DNA of 61,309 bases, taken from the NCBI RefSeq assembly GCF_000171815.1, contig NZ_ABGR01000016.1, positions 1 through 61,309 of the forward strand. Reading direction: 5' to 3'. Below are positions 1 through 8,565 of this stretch, piece after piece (within the stretch, counting starts at the first letter, position 1; the number at the start of each line of letters is the position of its first letter). Position numbers and translations under genes: made by a program. Source of the DNA: Vibrio sp. AND4. Its GTDB lineage: Bacteria > Pseudomonadota > Gammaproteobacteria > Enterobacterales > Vibrionaceae. The notes beneath the pieces were generated by a model. The model was not told the DNA's origin. It saw nothing but the letters and a program-made list of their open reading frames with translations, and did not search any database.

Positions 1-884
1 ATGAAAAGGGGCAAAACCTGACCCGTTTCGTCAGTGGCATTGATTCCCACTACCTCTCTTTGGTTAAGCGAAAGCTAGAGCAAGGGTCGCGAGATCTATC
101 GCCCAGTGATATTGCCAACCATACGCGAGTGGTGATCTTAGGAGAGCAAATCGCCAAGATGGGGGAGATCCATGTAGGTCAAATGACCAAAATTAATGGT
201 ATACCATTTTTGGTGGTAGGGGTTATGACAGACGAAGATGCTGGCTTGTCGTTTGGTGACAGCCGTAAAGTCTTTATTCCTTATACGACTTACCTTGATA
301 TGTGGGATGCTAAGCCGTGGCTGCTGATACTTAACCCTGTCGACGGCATGGATGGCAAAGCCTTCCGACAAGCCATTGCTAATTTTTATGCCAAGCAATT
401 GCACTTTGATCCGATGGACAAAGAAGCTATCCGCTTACCGGACTACAGTGAGGGGGCGGCGGTGATTACAGGGATCTTCCGTGGTATTCAAATTTTCCTT
501 GGTGCAAGCGGGGCGATGACCATGGCCGTGGGTGCTCTCGGTGTGGCAAATATCATGTTCCTATCAGTGACAGAACGAACGCGAGAAATTGGCGTGCGCT
601 TGGCGGTTGGTGCAACGCAAAAGTCCATACTCAGCCAATTTATCCTCGAAGGACTCTTTTTGGTGGCCGTCGGTACCGCATTTGGTTTAATGACGGCTTA
701 CTTGGTGGTTACACTGCTCAGTTCGATTAGTTTGCCGGATTGGTTAGGTTTCCCTGTGATTACGTCGGACTCTATTGCTTGGTCGTTATTCGTGACGCTG
801 GTTTTGGCGCTGTTGGCGTCTTACTTTCCGGCAAGGCGAGCATCACGTCTTACCCCCGTGATTGCATTGAGTGCGAGGGCATAA
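1..884 (+). CDS. MacB/FtsX-type ABC transporter permease, C-terminal part (5' end outside window)
   Basis: The reading frame is open from the window edge (first whole codon at base 3), so the gene begins upstream. The visible part has a periplasmic MacB-like core followed by the FtsX domain: a transmembrane segment near ALGVANIMFLSV, the coupling-loop signature TREIGVRLAVGA, and two more hydrophobic helices ending in the typical PARRASRLTPVIAL tail. These permeases work in tripartite or stand-alone exporters (MacB, LolCDE, FtsEX relatives) and use mechanotransmission rather than forming a channel. The gene ends 2 bases before the next permease start, and an ATPase follows, so this is one operon. 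The substrate cannot be inferred; a membrane-fusion gene may lie upstream. Confidence 0.85.
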   Translation, partial: EKGQNLTRFVSGIDSHYLSLVKRKLEQGSRDLSPSDIANHTRVVILGEQIAKMGEIHVGQMTKINGIPFLVVGVMTDEDAGLSFGDSRKVFIPYTTYLDMWDAKPWLLILNPVDGMDGKAFRQAIANFYAKQLHFDPMDKEAIRLPDYSEGAAVITGIFRGIQIFLGASGAMTMAVGALGVANIMFLSVTERTREIGVRLAVGATQKSILSQFILEGLFLVAVGTAFGLMTAYLVVTLLSSISLPDWLGFPVITSDSIAWSLFVTLVLALLASYFPARRASRLTPVIALSARA

Positions 885-886
885 AT

Positions 887-2170
887 ATGTTGTTACCAAT
901 GAGACAAATCTTTCAGGAAATGGCAGCAGAAAAATTGCGTTTGGGTTTGACCATTCTTGCTGTGGCATGGGCGACCTTGTGTATCGCTGCAATGTTGGCC
1001 GTGGGCGAGGGCATTCGTCAGGGCGTATTGAGAACCGCACAGAATGGTAACGGTAATCTGATTTACTTAACTGGAGGCATGGCGAGTGTCGATCACGGTG
1101 CGTTTCATCAAGGTAAGTTCTTAACTTTAAATGCAGATGATACCGAGGTGATTAAAGTCTTACCTGAGGTGAAAAGTGTCGCGCCAACCGCTGTGTGGGA
1201 TGAGCGGATTACGGTTGGTGATCGAGGTTCATGGCAAGAACCACTTGCTGTCACGACAGACTTTGCCGCCATGACTAGATTAACCCCGATGGACGGAGGT
1301 CGTTGGCTAAACCCCCTGGACCAAAAAGAGATGCGTAAGGTCGTCGTGCTTGGCTACTTGCTTGCGGCGGACTTGTTTAATCCTAATAAAGACTTCAGTT
1401 GGTTTACGCCAGTGACACTGAAAACCAATCCTGTAGGGAAAAAAGTGAAGATTGGCAGCGAAGTGTTCACCGTAGTCGGTGTGTTGGAAAAAAACAGTGC
1501 TGAAGTTGAGCAAGGTGATCAAATTAATTACGCCAGTTTTGTACCCTTAGCCACGTGGCAACGCTTTCATACCAATGGCGATATCGGAGGTATCAATGTC
1601 GAGCCACAAGCTCATGCAGATCGTGAAACACTGGCAAAGACCATTCGTCAGGTGATCGCGCGTAAACACGGCGCCAGTGTGAGTGATAAGCAAGTTGTTC
1701 AAGTCAAAGATATGTTCCTTAAACAGAAAAGCATGCAGCAGTTTTTGGTTGGTTTACAAAGCTTTCTCGGCATCATTGGGTTTGTCACGCTTGCCGTAGC
1801 GGGCGTGGGGATTGCGAATGTCATGTACGCGACCGTAAAGCGCTCTACTCGAGACATTGGCGTGCGCATGGCGGTGGGTGCTACGCCCACAGCAATTCGT
1901 CTTCACTATTTAATACAGTCACTGATGACCATGATGCTTGGTGGCGCTTTGGGTTTGGGAGTCACTTATGCGCTGGTATCAGCAATCCGTGCTATTAACC
2001 TAGAAGGCAACACACTCTATGAGCGCCTAGGTAAACCGATCCCTGAGCTATCTTGGGCCGTTATTGCGATTGTGATTTCCACTTTGGTGATCATCGGCGT
2101 TGCATCTGCATGGCTGCCTGCAAACCGAGCCGCAAAAGTGAGCCCGTTGGAGGCACTACAAAGTGAATAA
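887..2170 (+). CDS. MacB/FtsX-type ABC transporter permease (second subunit)
   Basis: 427 residues from ATG 887; a longer in-frame extension would run back through the preceding gene and is rejected. The N-terminus has a short cytosolic stretch and a first membrane helix (about residues 19-36, LGLTILAVAWATLCIAAM), then a large periplasmic MacB-type domain (about 45-300), then three C-terminal helices with the FtsX signature TRDIGVRMAVGATPTAI and the closing motif PANRAAKVSPLEALQ. It starts directly after the stop of the first permease, which implies translational coupling. The two permeases are related but not identical and probably form a heterodimer driven by the ATPase encoded next. Substrate unknown. 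Confidence 0.88.
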   Translation: MLLPMRQIFQEMAAEKLRLGLTILAVAWATLCIAAMLAVGEGIRQGVLRTAQNGNGNLIYLTGGMASVDHGAFHQGKFLTLNADDTEVIKVLPEVKSVAPTAVWDERITVGDRGSWQEPLAVTTDFAAMTRLTPMDGGRWLNPLDQKEMRKVVVLGYLLAADLFNPNKDFSWFTPVTLKTNPVGKKVKIGSEVFTVVGVLEKNSAEVEQGDQINYASFVPLATWQRFHTNGDIGGINVEPQAHADRETLAKTIRQVIARKHGASVSDKQVVQVKDMFLKQKSMQQFLVGLQSFLGIIGFVTLAVAGVGIANVMYATVKRSTRDIGVRMAVGATPTAIRLHYLIQSLMTMMLGGALGLGVTYALVSAIRAINLEGNTLYERLGKPIPELSWAVIAIVISTLVIIGVASAWLPANRAAKVSPLEALQSE

Positions 2171-2189
2171 GAAGCACCCTGGAGAAAAG

Positions 2190-2882
2190 ATGTCGAACAC
2201 CCCACTGGTTGATCTGACCAATATTTGCAAATACTACTCAAGCGGAGAGGCAGAAGTACGCGCGCTAGACGGTGTAGACTTAACCATCAATCAAGGCGAG
2301 TTTCTTTCGATTCTTGGTCCGTCAGGCTCGGGTAAGTCCACTCTGATGAACATGCTCGGCTGCTTAGATAAGCCAACCAATGGGAAATACCAACTGGGTG
2401 GACAAAATGTGGCAAACTTAAGTCCGAACGAGCTAGCGGGTATCCGCAATCAAAAGATAGGCTTTGTCTTTCAAAGCTTTAACTTGTTGGAATACGCGAC
2501 GGCACTGGATAACGTTGCGCTGCCGCTAGTTTATTCAGGCATCAAAGCCAAAGATCGTCGCCAACGTGCCGCTAAGCTACTTGAACAAGTTGGGCTAGGG
2601 GATCGCCTAGACCATAAGCCTAATCAACTCTCAGGCGGTCAAAAGCAGAGAGTCGCGATTGCAAGAGCCTTGGTTAACGATCCGCAGATTATCTTAGCGG
2701 ATGAACCAACGGGAGCGTTGGATTCGAAATCCGGCGCAGAGATTGAAGCCTTGTTCAATCAACTCCACGCCGAAGGCAGAACCTTGATCATAGTGACGCA
2801 CGATAACGCCCTAGCAGAGCGCACCAAACGCATCATTACCATTAAAGATGGCAAGGTGATTTCGGATAGAGAGCCGGAATAG
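2190..2882 (+). CDS. MacB/LolD-type ABC transporter ATP-binding protein
   Basis: 230 residues from ATG 2190, chosen because GGAG lies 6 bases upstream; a GTG at 2163 in the same frame would overlap the permease end. All ATPase motifs are present: Walker A GPSGSGKST, Q-loop FVFQSFNLL, signature LSGGQKQRVAIARAL, Walker B IILADEPTGALD and the switch His in VTHDN. The pattern, including the EPTGALD string, is that of the MacB/LolD/SalX subfamily that energises FtsX-type permeases. It is the last gene of the exporter operon. It is likely a cytosolic dimer acting with the two preceding permeases to move a peptide, lipoprotein or drug-like compound outward. Confidence 0.9.
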   Translation: MSNTPLVDLTNICKYYSSGEAEVRALDGVDLTINQGEFLSILGPSGSGKSTLMNMLGCLDKPTNGKYQLGGQNVANLSPNELAGIRNQKIGFVFQSFNLLEYATALDNVALPLVYSGIKAKDRRQRAAKLLEQVGLGDRLDHKPNQLSGGQKQRVAIARALVNDPQIILADEPTGALDSKSGAEIEALFNQLHAEGRTLIIVTHDNALAERTKRIITIKDGKVISDREPE

Positions 2883-2948
2883 ACATTTAGGTGGGGTGTT
2901 TGAAAATGGCTGACGAACTTGAGTACATATGCTCGTTGAGGAACTACT

Positions 2949-2967
2949 AGTAACGCCCGGCGTTACT
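2949..2967. terminator. Hairpin between convergent genes
   Basis: AGTAACG-CCCGG-CGTTACT forms a 7-bp perfect stem with a 5-base loop. It lies between the ABC operon and the convergent exonuclease gene and overlaps the exonuclease stop codon. No T-run follows on either strand, so it is only a candidate terminator or mRNA 3'-end stabiliser. Confidence 0.3.
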
Positions 2968-3592
2968 CGAGTGTGATTTGATCGCGGCTTTTAGCGAGCA
3001 ACTGCTCCACTTTTGCTTTTGGTGTTTTGCTGATCGTCTGCATAAACTTAAAACTTGGCGCGGTAATACCAAGTTGCTCAAGCTCTTCTACCATCAGCAA
3101 CCACAGCCTTGCGGTGACCTGTGCATCGGCTAACGCGCGGTGGAATACACCGTCGTTTTCGATGTTCTTGTAACGAACCAACTCACCCAACTTATGTGAA
3201 GGCGCATCTTGAATCAGACGTCTTGCTACCAATAAAGAACACGCAAACTCGCCTGAATAACCTAAGTTGATTCGTTCCAGTTCCGCATCCAGAAAGCGCT
3301 TATCGAACGAGGCGTTGTGCGCGATAAGATTTTCACCTGCGATAAATTCACTGAACGATGCCATCACTTCATCGCAACTCGGCGCAGTGCGCAGCATATT
3401 ATTAGTAATCCCTGTGTAGCCTTCAATAAATGAGCTTACACGAAAGCCAGGATTCATAAGTTGCTGAAAACTATCGACCACCTCACCATCAACGATCTTA
3501 ACCGCACCAATTTCAATCGCGCGATCACCCATATTCGGAGACAGACCAGTGGTTTCAAAGTCGAGTACGACAACGGAGTTAGCTTGAGGCAT
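2963..3592 (-). CDS. DnaQ-like 3'-5' exonuclease (DEDDh family)
   Basis: 209 residues from ATG 3592; an in-frame TTG at 3622 is possible but the ATG has GGA about 8 bases upstream. It has the DEDDh exonuclease motifs: ExoI VVVLDFETTGL (metal-binding Asp and Glu), ExoII NASFDKRFLDAE and ExoIII HRALADAQVTARL with the catalytic His five residues before the Asp. It resembles the epsilon subunit of DNA polymerase III but has no C-terminal alpha-binding segment that I recognise, so it is one of the stand-alone exonucleases common in Vibrio. Substrate (DNA proofreading, repair or RNA trimming) cannot be decided. It is monocistronic and converges on the ABC operon. Confidence 0.85.
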   Translation of the reverse strand: MPQANSVVVLDFETTGLSPNMGDRAIEIGAVKIVDGEVVDSFQQLMNPGFRVSSFIEGYTGITNNMLRTAPSCDEVMASFSEFIAGENLIAHNASFDKRFLDAELERINLGYSGEFACSLLVARRLIQDAPSHKLGELVRYKNIENDGVFHRALADAQVTARLWLLMVEELEQLGITAPSFKFMQTISKTPKAKVEQLLAKSRDQITLE

Positions 3593-3767
3593 GGAGTTTT
3601 CCAACTGAACAATAAGGCGCAAGAGTATCGTTGAAAGTGGTGGAAAAGGGAAGGTGTGTTACCGCTCTAAGAGCGAACATTCCCGATTGTGGTTTGGGGC
3701 CTTGTGATGACCCCATGCTTAGATCTATGCCCAAACATCTCAAGGTGATCTGGGTATAGATATTAAC

Positions 3768-5366
3768 TTAACCATTCTCGGAGGGCACATTTAGACGAAT
3801 GCTAGCACCTGTCATTCTTGGCCCGTAATAGCCCTCCCAGTTTTCGCTATCTTGTCCGCCATCTTCGAAACGAATATATTTTGTACCTTCAATATAGGGG
3901 ATCTCAAACCTTGCTTCTTGCCAATCTAAATTCCAATTACAGCTTCCATCTAGATATTTATTTCCCGTAGAAACTTTTTTAATTATTTCTTTATTCTCAT
4001 CGAGAAGAGTGGCACTCATAAAATATCTATCCCCACCACAATAGGTCCGAGTAAATAATTCTGAAACGATGATGTTTGGTTTTAATTTTGCTAGCTCTTT
4101 TATTGATAACTCTGTTTTAGCAGACAAGTCAATATCTTGATAGCGTTTGGCGGGCAAATAAGAAGTTGCAAAGAAGCTAGGAACCTTTGGGATTTCCTTT
4201 ATATCAGCCTGAATTAAGTTCCCATATGGATATTTGTTAATAAGATTTTGTATTTCTTCTGGGACATTTTCGGCTAAAGGTCCTCCGGGTAAAAATTGCT
4301 GAATAGCAAGGGTTATCGTGTACTTATGTAGAAAGCTCCATCTTGAGTACTCTTGGTCTGATAAGTAAAAATTGCTTATCTCATTAAATGTCCAGCCTTC
4401 ACCGTTTACTTTGTCGTTAAACGGATTTTCAATAAGGTTTTTGTGTTTTTTTAGATTAGTATCTCCCGATAAAATACTATTCACAAAGTACCGATATTGG
4501 TTTGCTGAGGTGTAGAGATTTGGAGTGTTCTGATGACTACTTTCGTGAGCACATGCAATAGATGCCCCACTCGTTAGCACTCCTAGTACGCTTGGTTTTC
4601 CGTCATTAATTTGAATTAATGGAGAACCGCTGTCTCCTTTGCAAACACTTGAAAAAGGTTTTGTACCAATAGTGCAGTAGGAGTTTACAGAGGATGCTAA
4701 AGGTGATACGCCAATAGATCTCTTGTCCACACTTGTAATTGCTGAGTTTGCCGCAGAAGCGTGCTGTTTACACTCATCAACATCGATAATGTCAAAAGCA
4801 ACTTTGGCAAGAGTGTTCCCCTCTTCCTGGGTAGTAATATCTCCTCTAACCCCATACCCAGCACCATAAAATGCTAGGCTATCTTTATTGTAGCTACTGA
4901 TGTCGATTGGAGTAATACCTTCTACTTCACTCGTAAGTTGTATTAGACCTATGTCGTGGGTAACGTAACTTTGTATATCATAGGTTTGGTATTCTTCCCC
5001 ATCCTCATCGATACCCGTTGTTTCGAATACCTTTGTGCTAGCAGCATTATATGATGGGTGAACATAAACAGCACTGACAGTGAAAACGTCATTTTGGTTT
5101 GAAGCGTTTGGGAAGGTAATTTCAAAATCAGCCAAGGAATTTTGTTTTCCAACTAAGCAGTGCGCAGCCGTGAGGATTTTATTATTACTGATTAGTGTGC
5201 CACTACAACTATTTTGTATAGGAGGGGATTCAATTGTTCTGGGAGCATGCGTTATTTTTACTAGCCAAGGGAATTCATCCGGTTGAGCATTTTCACCATT
5301 TACAACAGCATAGGCAGGACTTAAAGGTATTGATAATAAGCTAAGTAATATTATTCTTTTCTTCAT
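3768..5366 (-). CDS. Secreted trypsin-like serine protease (family S1) with unknown C-terminal domain
   Basis: 532 residues from ATG 5366, which gives a clean signal peptide (MKKRI, hydrophobic core, cleavage after PAYA-20). The S1 domain covers about residues 21-320: mature-like N-terminus VVNGENAQPDEFPW, catalytic His69 in TAAHC, Asp138 in THDIGLIQL and Ser247 in GDSGSPL; multiple cysteines suit a periplasmic or extracellular protein. About 210 residues follow (320-532) that I do not recognise; they are rich in aromatic residues and look like a beta-sandwich accessory or binding domain. In Vibrio such proteases are typically exported by the type II system, and the pilotin AspS is in this window. 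The propeptide is very short or absent. The gene is more AT-rich than its neighbours. Confidence 0.88.
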   Translation of the reverse strand: MKKRIILLSLLSIPLSPAYAVVNGENAQPDEFPWLVKITHAPRTIESPPIQNSCSGTLISNNKILTAAHCLVGKQNSLADFEITFPNASNQNDVFTVSAVYVHPSYNAASTKVFETTGIDEDGEEYQTYDIQSYVTHDIGLIQLTSEVEGITPIDISSYNKDSLAFYGAGYGVRGDITTQEEGNTLAKVAFDIIDVDECKQHASAANSAITSVDKRSIGVSPLASSVNSYCTIGTKPFSSVCKGDSGSPLIQINDGKPSVLGVLTSGASIACAHESSHQNTPNLYTSANQYRYFVNSILSGDTNLKKHKNLIENPFNDKVNGEGWTFNEISNFYLSDQEYSRWSFLHKYTITLAIQQFLPGGPLAENVPEEIQNLINKYPYGNLIQADIKEIPKVPSFFATSYLPAKRYQDIDLSAKTELSIKELAKLKPNIIVSELFTRTYCGGDRYFMSATLLDENKEIIKKVSTGNKYLDGSCNWNLDWQEARFEIPYIEGTKYIRFEDGGQDSENWEGYYGPRMTGASIRLNVPSENG

Positions 5367-5944
5367 ATTTTTATTCTTCTTCTTAATAATCACTTCTTGA
5401 ATGAGAATTAATCGTACCAATCAATTAAATTCAAAACAACTAGAAATTTTATAAATCCTTTTAGTGTGACTAATTGATTAAATACTGACTGTTGTCAGTA
5501 TTAGCTATTTATTGATTTTGCGTAAACACAAATGATTTTTTATAAGAATCGAAGTTAATGCCTGTCATTGAATATTACCTTATTTGTTCCTGTAAAAATG
5601 GAGAAGCTTTGTTGCTTAATCTTGAAAGAAGTTATGCTACCCCGAACGCGCTCAACTGTTAAATGACATATTCAGTTTATAGCTTCCCAAGATCTCTAAG
5701 CTTTTCCGCGTGGTGCGCTGGATGCTGATTTTATAAATTATATCGTTAGGGTACTAGTAATGGATGAGTTGTTGAGTCGTTGTGCTCGCATAGAAAATGG
5801 CTACTTGCTGGAATTTTCCGTTGAGTAAACATGAAGCAATAGCCTAAAAAGGAAAGATTTTAAGCCTATAAATTTTACTTGTAATTGCTTTTGAACGGCG
5901 TATGTTGATGAGTGAAGATAGTACGTTTTACAGTGAGGTGTCAT
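5367..5944. other. AT-rich intergenic region
   Basis: 578 bases between the protease start and the cupin gene start. It should hold the divergent promoters. I see one perfect hairpin (5481-5502, listed separately) and a 22-codon ORF at 5760-5828 without a good ribosome site, possibly a gene remnant. No RNA gene recognised. Confidence 0.5.
5481..5502. repeat. Perfect inverted repeat upstream of the serine protease
   Basis: AATACTGAC-TGTT-GTCAGTATT, a 9-bp stem with a 4-base loop, about 115 bases upstream of the protease ATG. No T-run follows on either strand, so an operator or an RNA stem in a long leader is as likely as a terminator. Confidence 0.45.
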
Positions 5945-6286
5945 ATGTCTGCAATTCCGGAAAACTTTGTTAATTATAAATCAACGCCAACTTTCACTCC
6001 CGATAATATCCCTAAAATGTTCCTTCATTTGCACAACACACGGGAAGGTGTTTTTGGGAAGATTATCGTCATTAGTGGATCTTTAAAGTTCTATGGATTT
6101 AGTGGAAGACGCGGCGAGGTTGAGCAAGAGATCATAATTAATAAAGAAGAATTTGCTGTTTCTCCCCCTGAGTACTGGCACAAGGTTGAATTTTTGTCTG
6201 AAGATACAAAGTTCAGAGTGGATTTTTACGCTCACAAAGATTCTGATATCGTGGCTGAAAATCGCTCAGAGCGCAATGACCCTTAG
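5945..6286 (+). CDS. DUF1971 (YeaR/TehB-like) small cupin protein
   Basis: 113 residues. ATG 5945 is preferred over an in-frame GTG at 5912 because GAGGTG lies 4 bases upstream. The sequence YKSTPTFTPDNIPKMFLHLH, then VFGKIIVISGSLKFYGF, then a late PPEYWHKVEFLSED block is the layout of the DUF1971 family (YeaR of E. coli and the N-terminal part of some TehB proteins), a single-domain cupin-like fold with His residues that may bind a metal. Known members respond to nitrate, nitric oxide or tellurite, but no enzymatic activity is established. It stands alone, followed by a weak hairpin at 6306-6332. Family call fairly sure, function unknown. Confidence 0.75.
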   Translation: MSAIPENFVNYKSTPTFTPDNIPKMFLHLHNTREGVFGKIIVISGSLKFYGFSGRRGEVEQEIIINKEEFAVSPPEYWHKVEFLSEDTKFRVDFYAHKDSDIVAENRSERNDP

Positions 6287-6305
6287 CATCAAGGTATTTA
6301 TTTTT

Positions 6306-6332
6306 GAAGCACTTTAGTCGTATAGGTGCTTC
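6306..6332 (+). terminator. Weak hairpin after the cupin gene
   Basis: GAAGCAC (6306-6312) pairs with GTGCTTC (6326-6332) across a 13-base loop, 20 bases after the cupin stop codon. Downstream bases are T-rich but with no uninterrupted T-run, so termination would be inefficient. Confidence 0.3.
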
Positions 6333-6374
6333 CAGTGCTGCTTATTTCCTCCTTTATTCTCCCTTTCAAAATTA

Positions 6375-6387
6375 TGAATTTTCTTCA
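6375..6387. promoter_or_regulatory. MetR-type binding site TGAA-N5-TTCA upstream of mesX
   Basis: The 13-mer TGAATTTTCTTCA matches the MetR consensus TGAA-NN(T/A)NN-TTCA exactly, including the central T. It lies 105 bases before the mesX ATG, a normal distance for an activator. A LysR-type regulator that reads as MetR is encoded at 28210-29121. A second, imperfect copy (TGAAGCACTTTAG) occurs near 6305. Prediction from sequence only. Confidence 0.6.
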
Positions 6388-6492
6388 TGCCCTACCTGAA
6401 GTAATACCAATGTTATTCAACTATCAAAACAGGTATAAAAAAAAGAGTTAGGAGCAATTCAGCATTTACCTGAAGGAAAGGATACCACTCAT

Positions 6493-7467
6493 ATGAAGAA
6501 CAATTTTAACTTTGCTATTAAGAGCATTCGTTTTGATGAGAACTACCAACCATCAGACAGCACGCGCATCACGACCAACTTTGCCAACCTAGCTCGTGGT
6601 GAAAGCCGCCAAAATAACCTTCGTAATGCACTGCGCATGATCGACAATCGTTTTAATGCCTTGGCGCATTGGGATAACCCAAATGGTGATCGTTACAGTG
6701 TCGAGTTGGACATCATCTCGGTGGATATGGATATCCAAGGCGGTGGTGAAGCATTCCCTTCCATCGAAGTGCTTAAAACCAATATTGTTGACCGCAAAAC
6801 TAATGAACGAATCGAAGGCATTGTTGGCAACAACTTCTCTTCTTACGTGCGTGATTATGACTTTAGTGTTCTGCTGTTAGACCACAACAAAGGCCAGTCT
6901 CAATTTAGCATTCCAGCTGACTTTGGTGAGTTGCACGGCAAGCTGTTTAAAGCGTTCGTGAAGTCAGAATCGTACCAACAACATTTCCAAAAGCCGCCAG
7001 TGATTTGCTTGAGTGTGTCGGACAACAAGGTTTACCGCCGTACTGAAAACCAGCATCCAGTGTTGGGTTTCGAATACCAACCAAACGAATCGTCATTGAC
7101 CGAACAGTACTTTAAAAAGATGGGCTTACAAGTACGCTACTTTTTGCCGCCAAACAGTGTCGCTCCACTGGCGTTCTACTTCTTCGGTGACTTGTTAAAT
7201 GATTACTCGAACTTAGAGCTGATCAGCACCATCAGTACCATGGAGACGTTCCAAAAGATTTATCGCCCAGAGATTTACAACGCGAACGCGGTAGCAGGGC
7301 AGTGTTACCAACCGAGCTTGAAGAATCTCGATCACTCGTTAACTCAAATCGTTTATGACCGCGAAGAGCGCAGCCAGCTTGCGAAAGAGCAAGGAAAGTT
7401 TGCTGAGGAGCATTTCATCAAACCATATCAAACCATCCTTGAGCAATGGTCTGCAAATTACGCGTAA
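6493..7467 (+). CDS. mesX: DUF1852 protein, MesX-type partner of the core methionine synthase
   Basis: 324 residues from ATG 6493, with AAGGAAAGG about 11 bases upstream. The sequence is a DUF1852 protein: FNFAIKSIRFDENYQPSDSTRITTNFANLARGE at the N-terminus and a C-terminal block around YFLPPNSVAPLAFYFFGDLLNDY. This family almost always precedes a short MetE-like gene, as here (next gene 30 bases away). In the published scheme of folate-independent methionine synthases, DUF1852 was named MesX and is needed for MesD activity, apparently in an oxygen-dependent reaction; the chemistry and methyl donor are unresolved. No signal peptide or membrane segment, so cytosolic. Likely co-transcribed with mesD and activated by MetR. 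Confidence 0.82.
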   Translation: MKNNFNFAIKSIRFDENYQPSDSTRITTNFANLARGESRQNNLRNALRMIDNRFNALAHWDNPNGDRYSVELDIISVDMDIQGGGEAFPSIEVLKTNIVDRKTNERIEGIVGNNFSSYVRDYDFSVLLLDHNKGQSQFSIPADFGELHGKLFKAFVKSESYQQHFQKPPVICLSVSDNKVYRRTENQHPVLGFEYQPNESSLTEQYFKKMGLQVRYFLPPNSVAPLAFYFFGDLLNDYSNLELISTISTMETFQKIYRPEIYNANAVAGQCYQPSLKNLDHSLTQIVYDREERSQLAKEQGKFAEEHFIKPYQTILEQWSANYA

Positions 7468-7497
7468 TCGAAAACGAGAATCTAGAAGGGAATGACG

Positions 7498-8526
7498 ATG
7501 AAAACACTATTACCGACTTCAACGGCGGGCAGCCTACCTAAGCCTTCTTGGCTGGCTCAACCAGAGACGCTGTGGTCACCATGGAAACTGCAAGGTGATG
7601 AACTGATTGATGGCAAGCGCGATGCGCTGCGTGTTTCTTTGCAACAACAAGAATTGGCAGGGGTCGATATTGTCAGTGACGGTGAACAAACTCGTCAGCA
7701 CTTTGTGACGACCTTTATTGAACACCTTAGCGGCGTAGACTTCGAGAACCGCAAAACCGTGACCATTCGTAATCGCTATGACGCCAGTGTGCCAACGGTC
7801 GTTGGCCCAGTAAGCCGAACCAGACCTGTGTTTGTGGAAGATGCAAAGTTCTTGCGTCAGCAAACCAAACAACCGATCAAATGGGCGCTGCCGGGGCCAA
7901 TGACGATGATCGATACGCTGTATGATGATCACTACGGTAGCCGAGAAAAACTGGCTTGGGAATTCGCCAAGATCCTTAACCAAGAAGCAAAAGAGCTTGA
8001 AGCGGTAGGCATCGATATCATTCAGTTTGATGAGCCCGCATTTAATGTGTTTTTTGATGATGTGAACGAGTGGGGCATTGCCTGTTTAGAGCGCGCTATC
8101 GAAGGGCTAAAGTGCGAAACCGCAGTGCATATCTGCTATGGCTACGGCATCAAAGCCAACACGGATTGGAAGAAAACATTGGGGTCTGAATGGCGGCAAT
8201 ACGAAGAGGTATTTCCAAAACTGCAAAAATCCAACATCGATATCATCTCGCTCGAGTGTCATAACTCGCGTGTGCCTATTGAACTACTAGAACTGATCCG
8301 CGGCAAGAAGGTGATGGTGGGCGCAATTGATGTGGCAACCAAAGAGATTGAAACCGCAGAAGAAGTCGCAGAGACACTTCGTGAAGCGCTTAAGTACGTC
8401 GATGCCGATAAGCTTTATCCATGCACCAACTGCGGTATGGCGCCGCTGTCTCGTGAAGTGTCAACGGCGAAGCTCAATGCACTCAGCGCAGGCGCAGAGA
8501 TCATTCGTAAAGAGTTGGCGGGTTGA
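7498..8526 (+). CDS. mesD: Core-type cobalamin-independent methionine synthase, MesD-like
   Basis: 342 residues from ATG 7498, chosen because GAAGGG is 7 bases upstream; ATG 7492 is only 1 base from it. This is the C-terminal catalytic half of MetE without the N-terminal folate-associated domain (MetE has about 750 residues). Zinc ligands read as His211 and Cys213 (VHICYG), Glu253 (ISLECHNS) and Cys312 (CTNCGM). The N-terminal TAGSLPKPSWL block and a WALPGPMT motif fit the MetE barrel. With DUF1852 immediately upstream this is the MesD type, which makes methionine from homocysteine with a methyl donor that is not methyl-tetrahydrofolate. It is the last gene of the unit; no terminator follows on the plus strand. 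Confidence 0.85.
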   Translation: MKTLLPTSTAGSLPKPSWLAQPETLWSPWKLQGDELIDGKRDALRVSLQQQELAGVDIVSDGEQTRQHFVTTFIEHLSGVDFENRKTVTIRNRYDASVPTVVGPVSRTRPVFVEDAKFLRQQTKQPIKWALPGPMTMIDTLYDDHYGSREKLAWEFAKILNQEAKELEAVGIDIIQFDEPAFNVFFDDVNEWGIACLERAIEGLKCETAVHICYGYGIKANTDWKKTLGSEWRQYEEVFPKLQKSNIDIISLECHNSRVPIELLELIRGKKVMVGAIDVATKEIETAEEVAETLREALKYVDADKLYPCTNCGMAPLSREVSTAKLNALSAGAEIIRKELAG

Positions 8527-8565
8527 TATCAGAACTTAGGTTCGACGCAACTAACTCAAGTTGGG

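Noticed and set aside
740..886. Longer N-terminus for the second permease
   Set aside because: It would overlap the preceding permease in another frame; the ATG at 887 gives the normal MacB start.
5760..5828. 22-codon ORF as a functional small gene
   Set aside because: No ribosome site and no family; kept only as a possible remnant in the findings.
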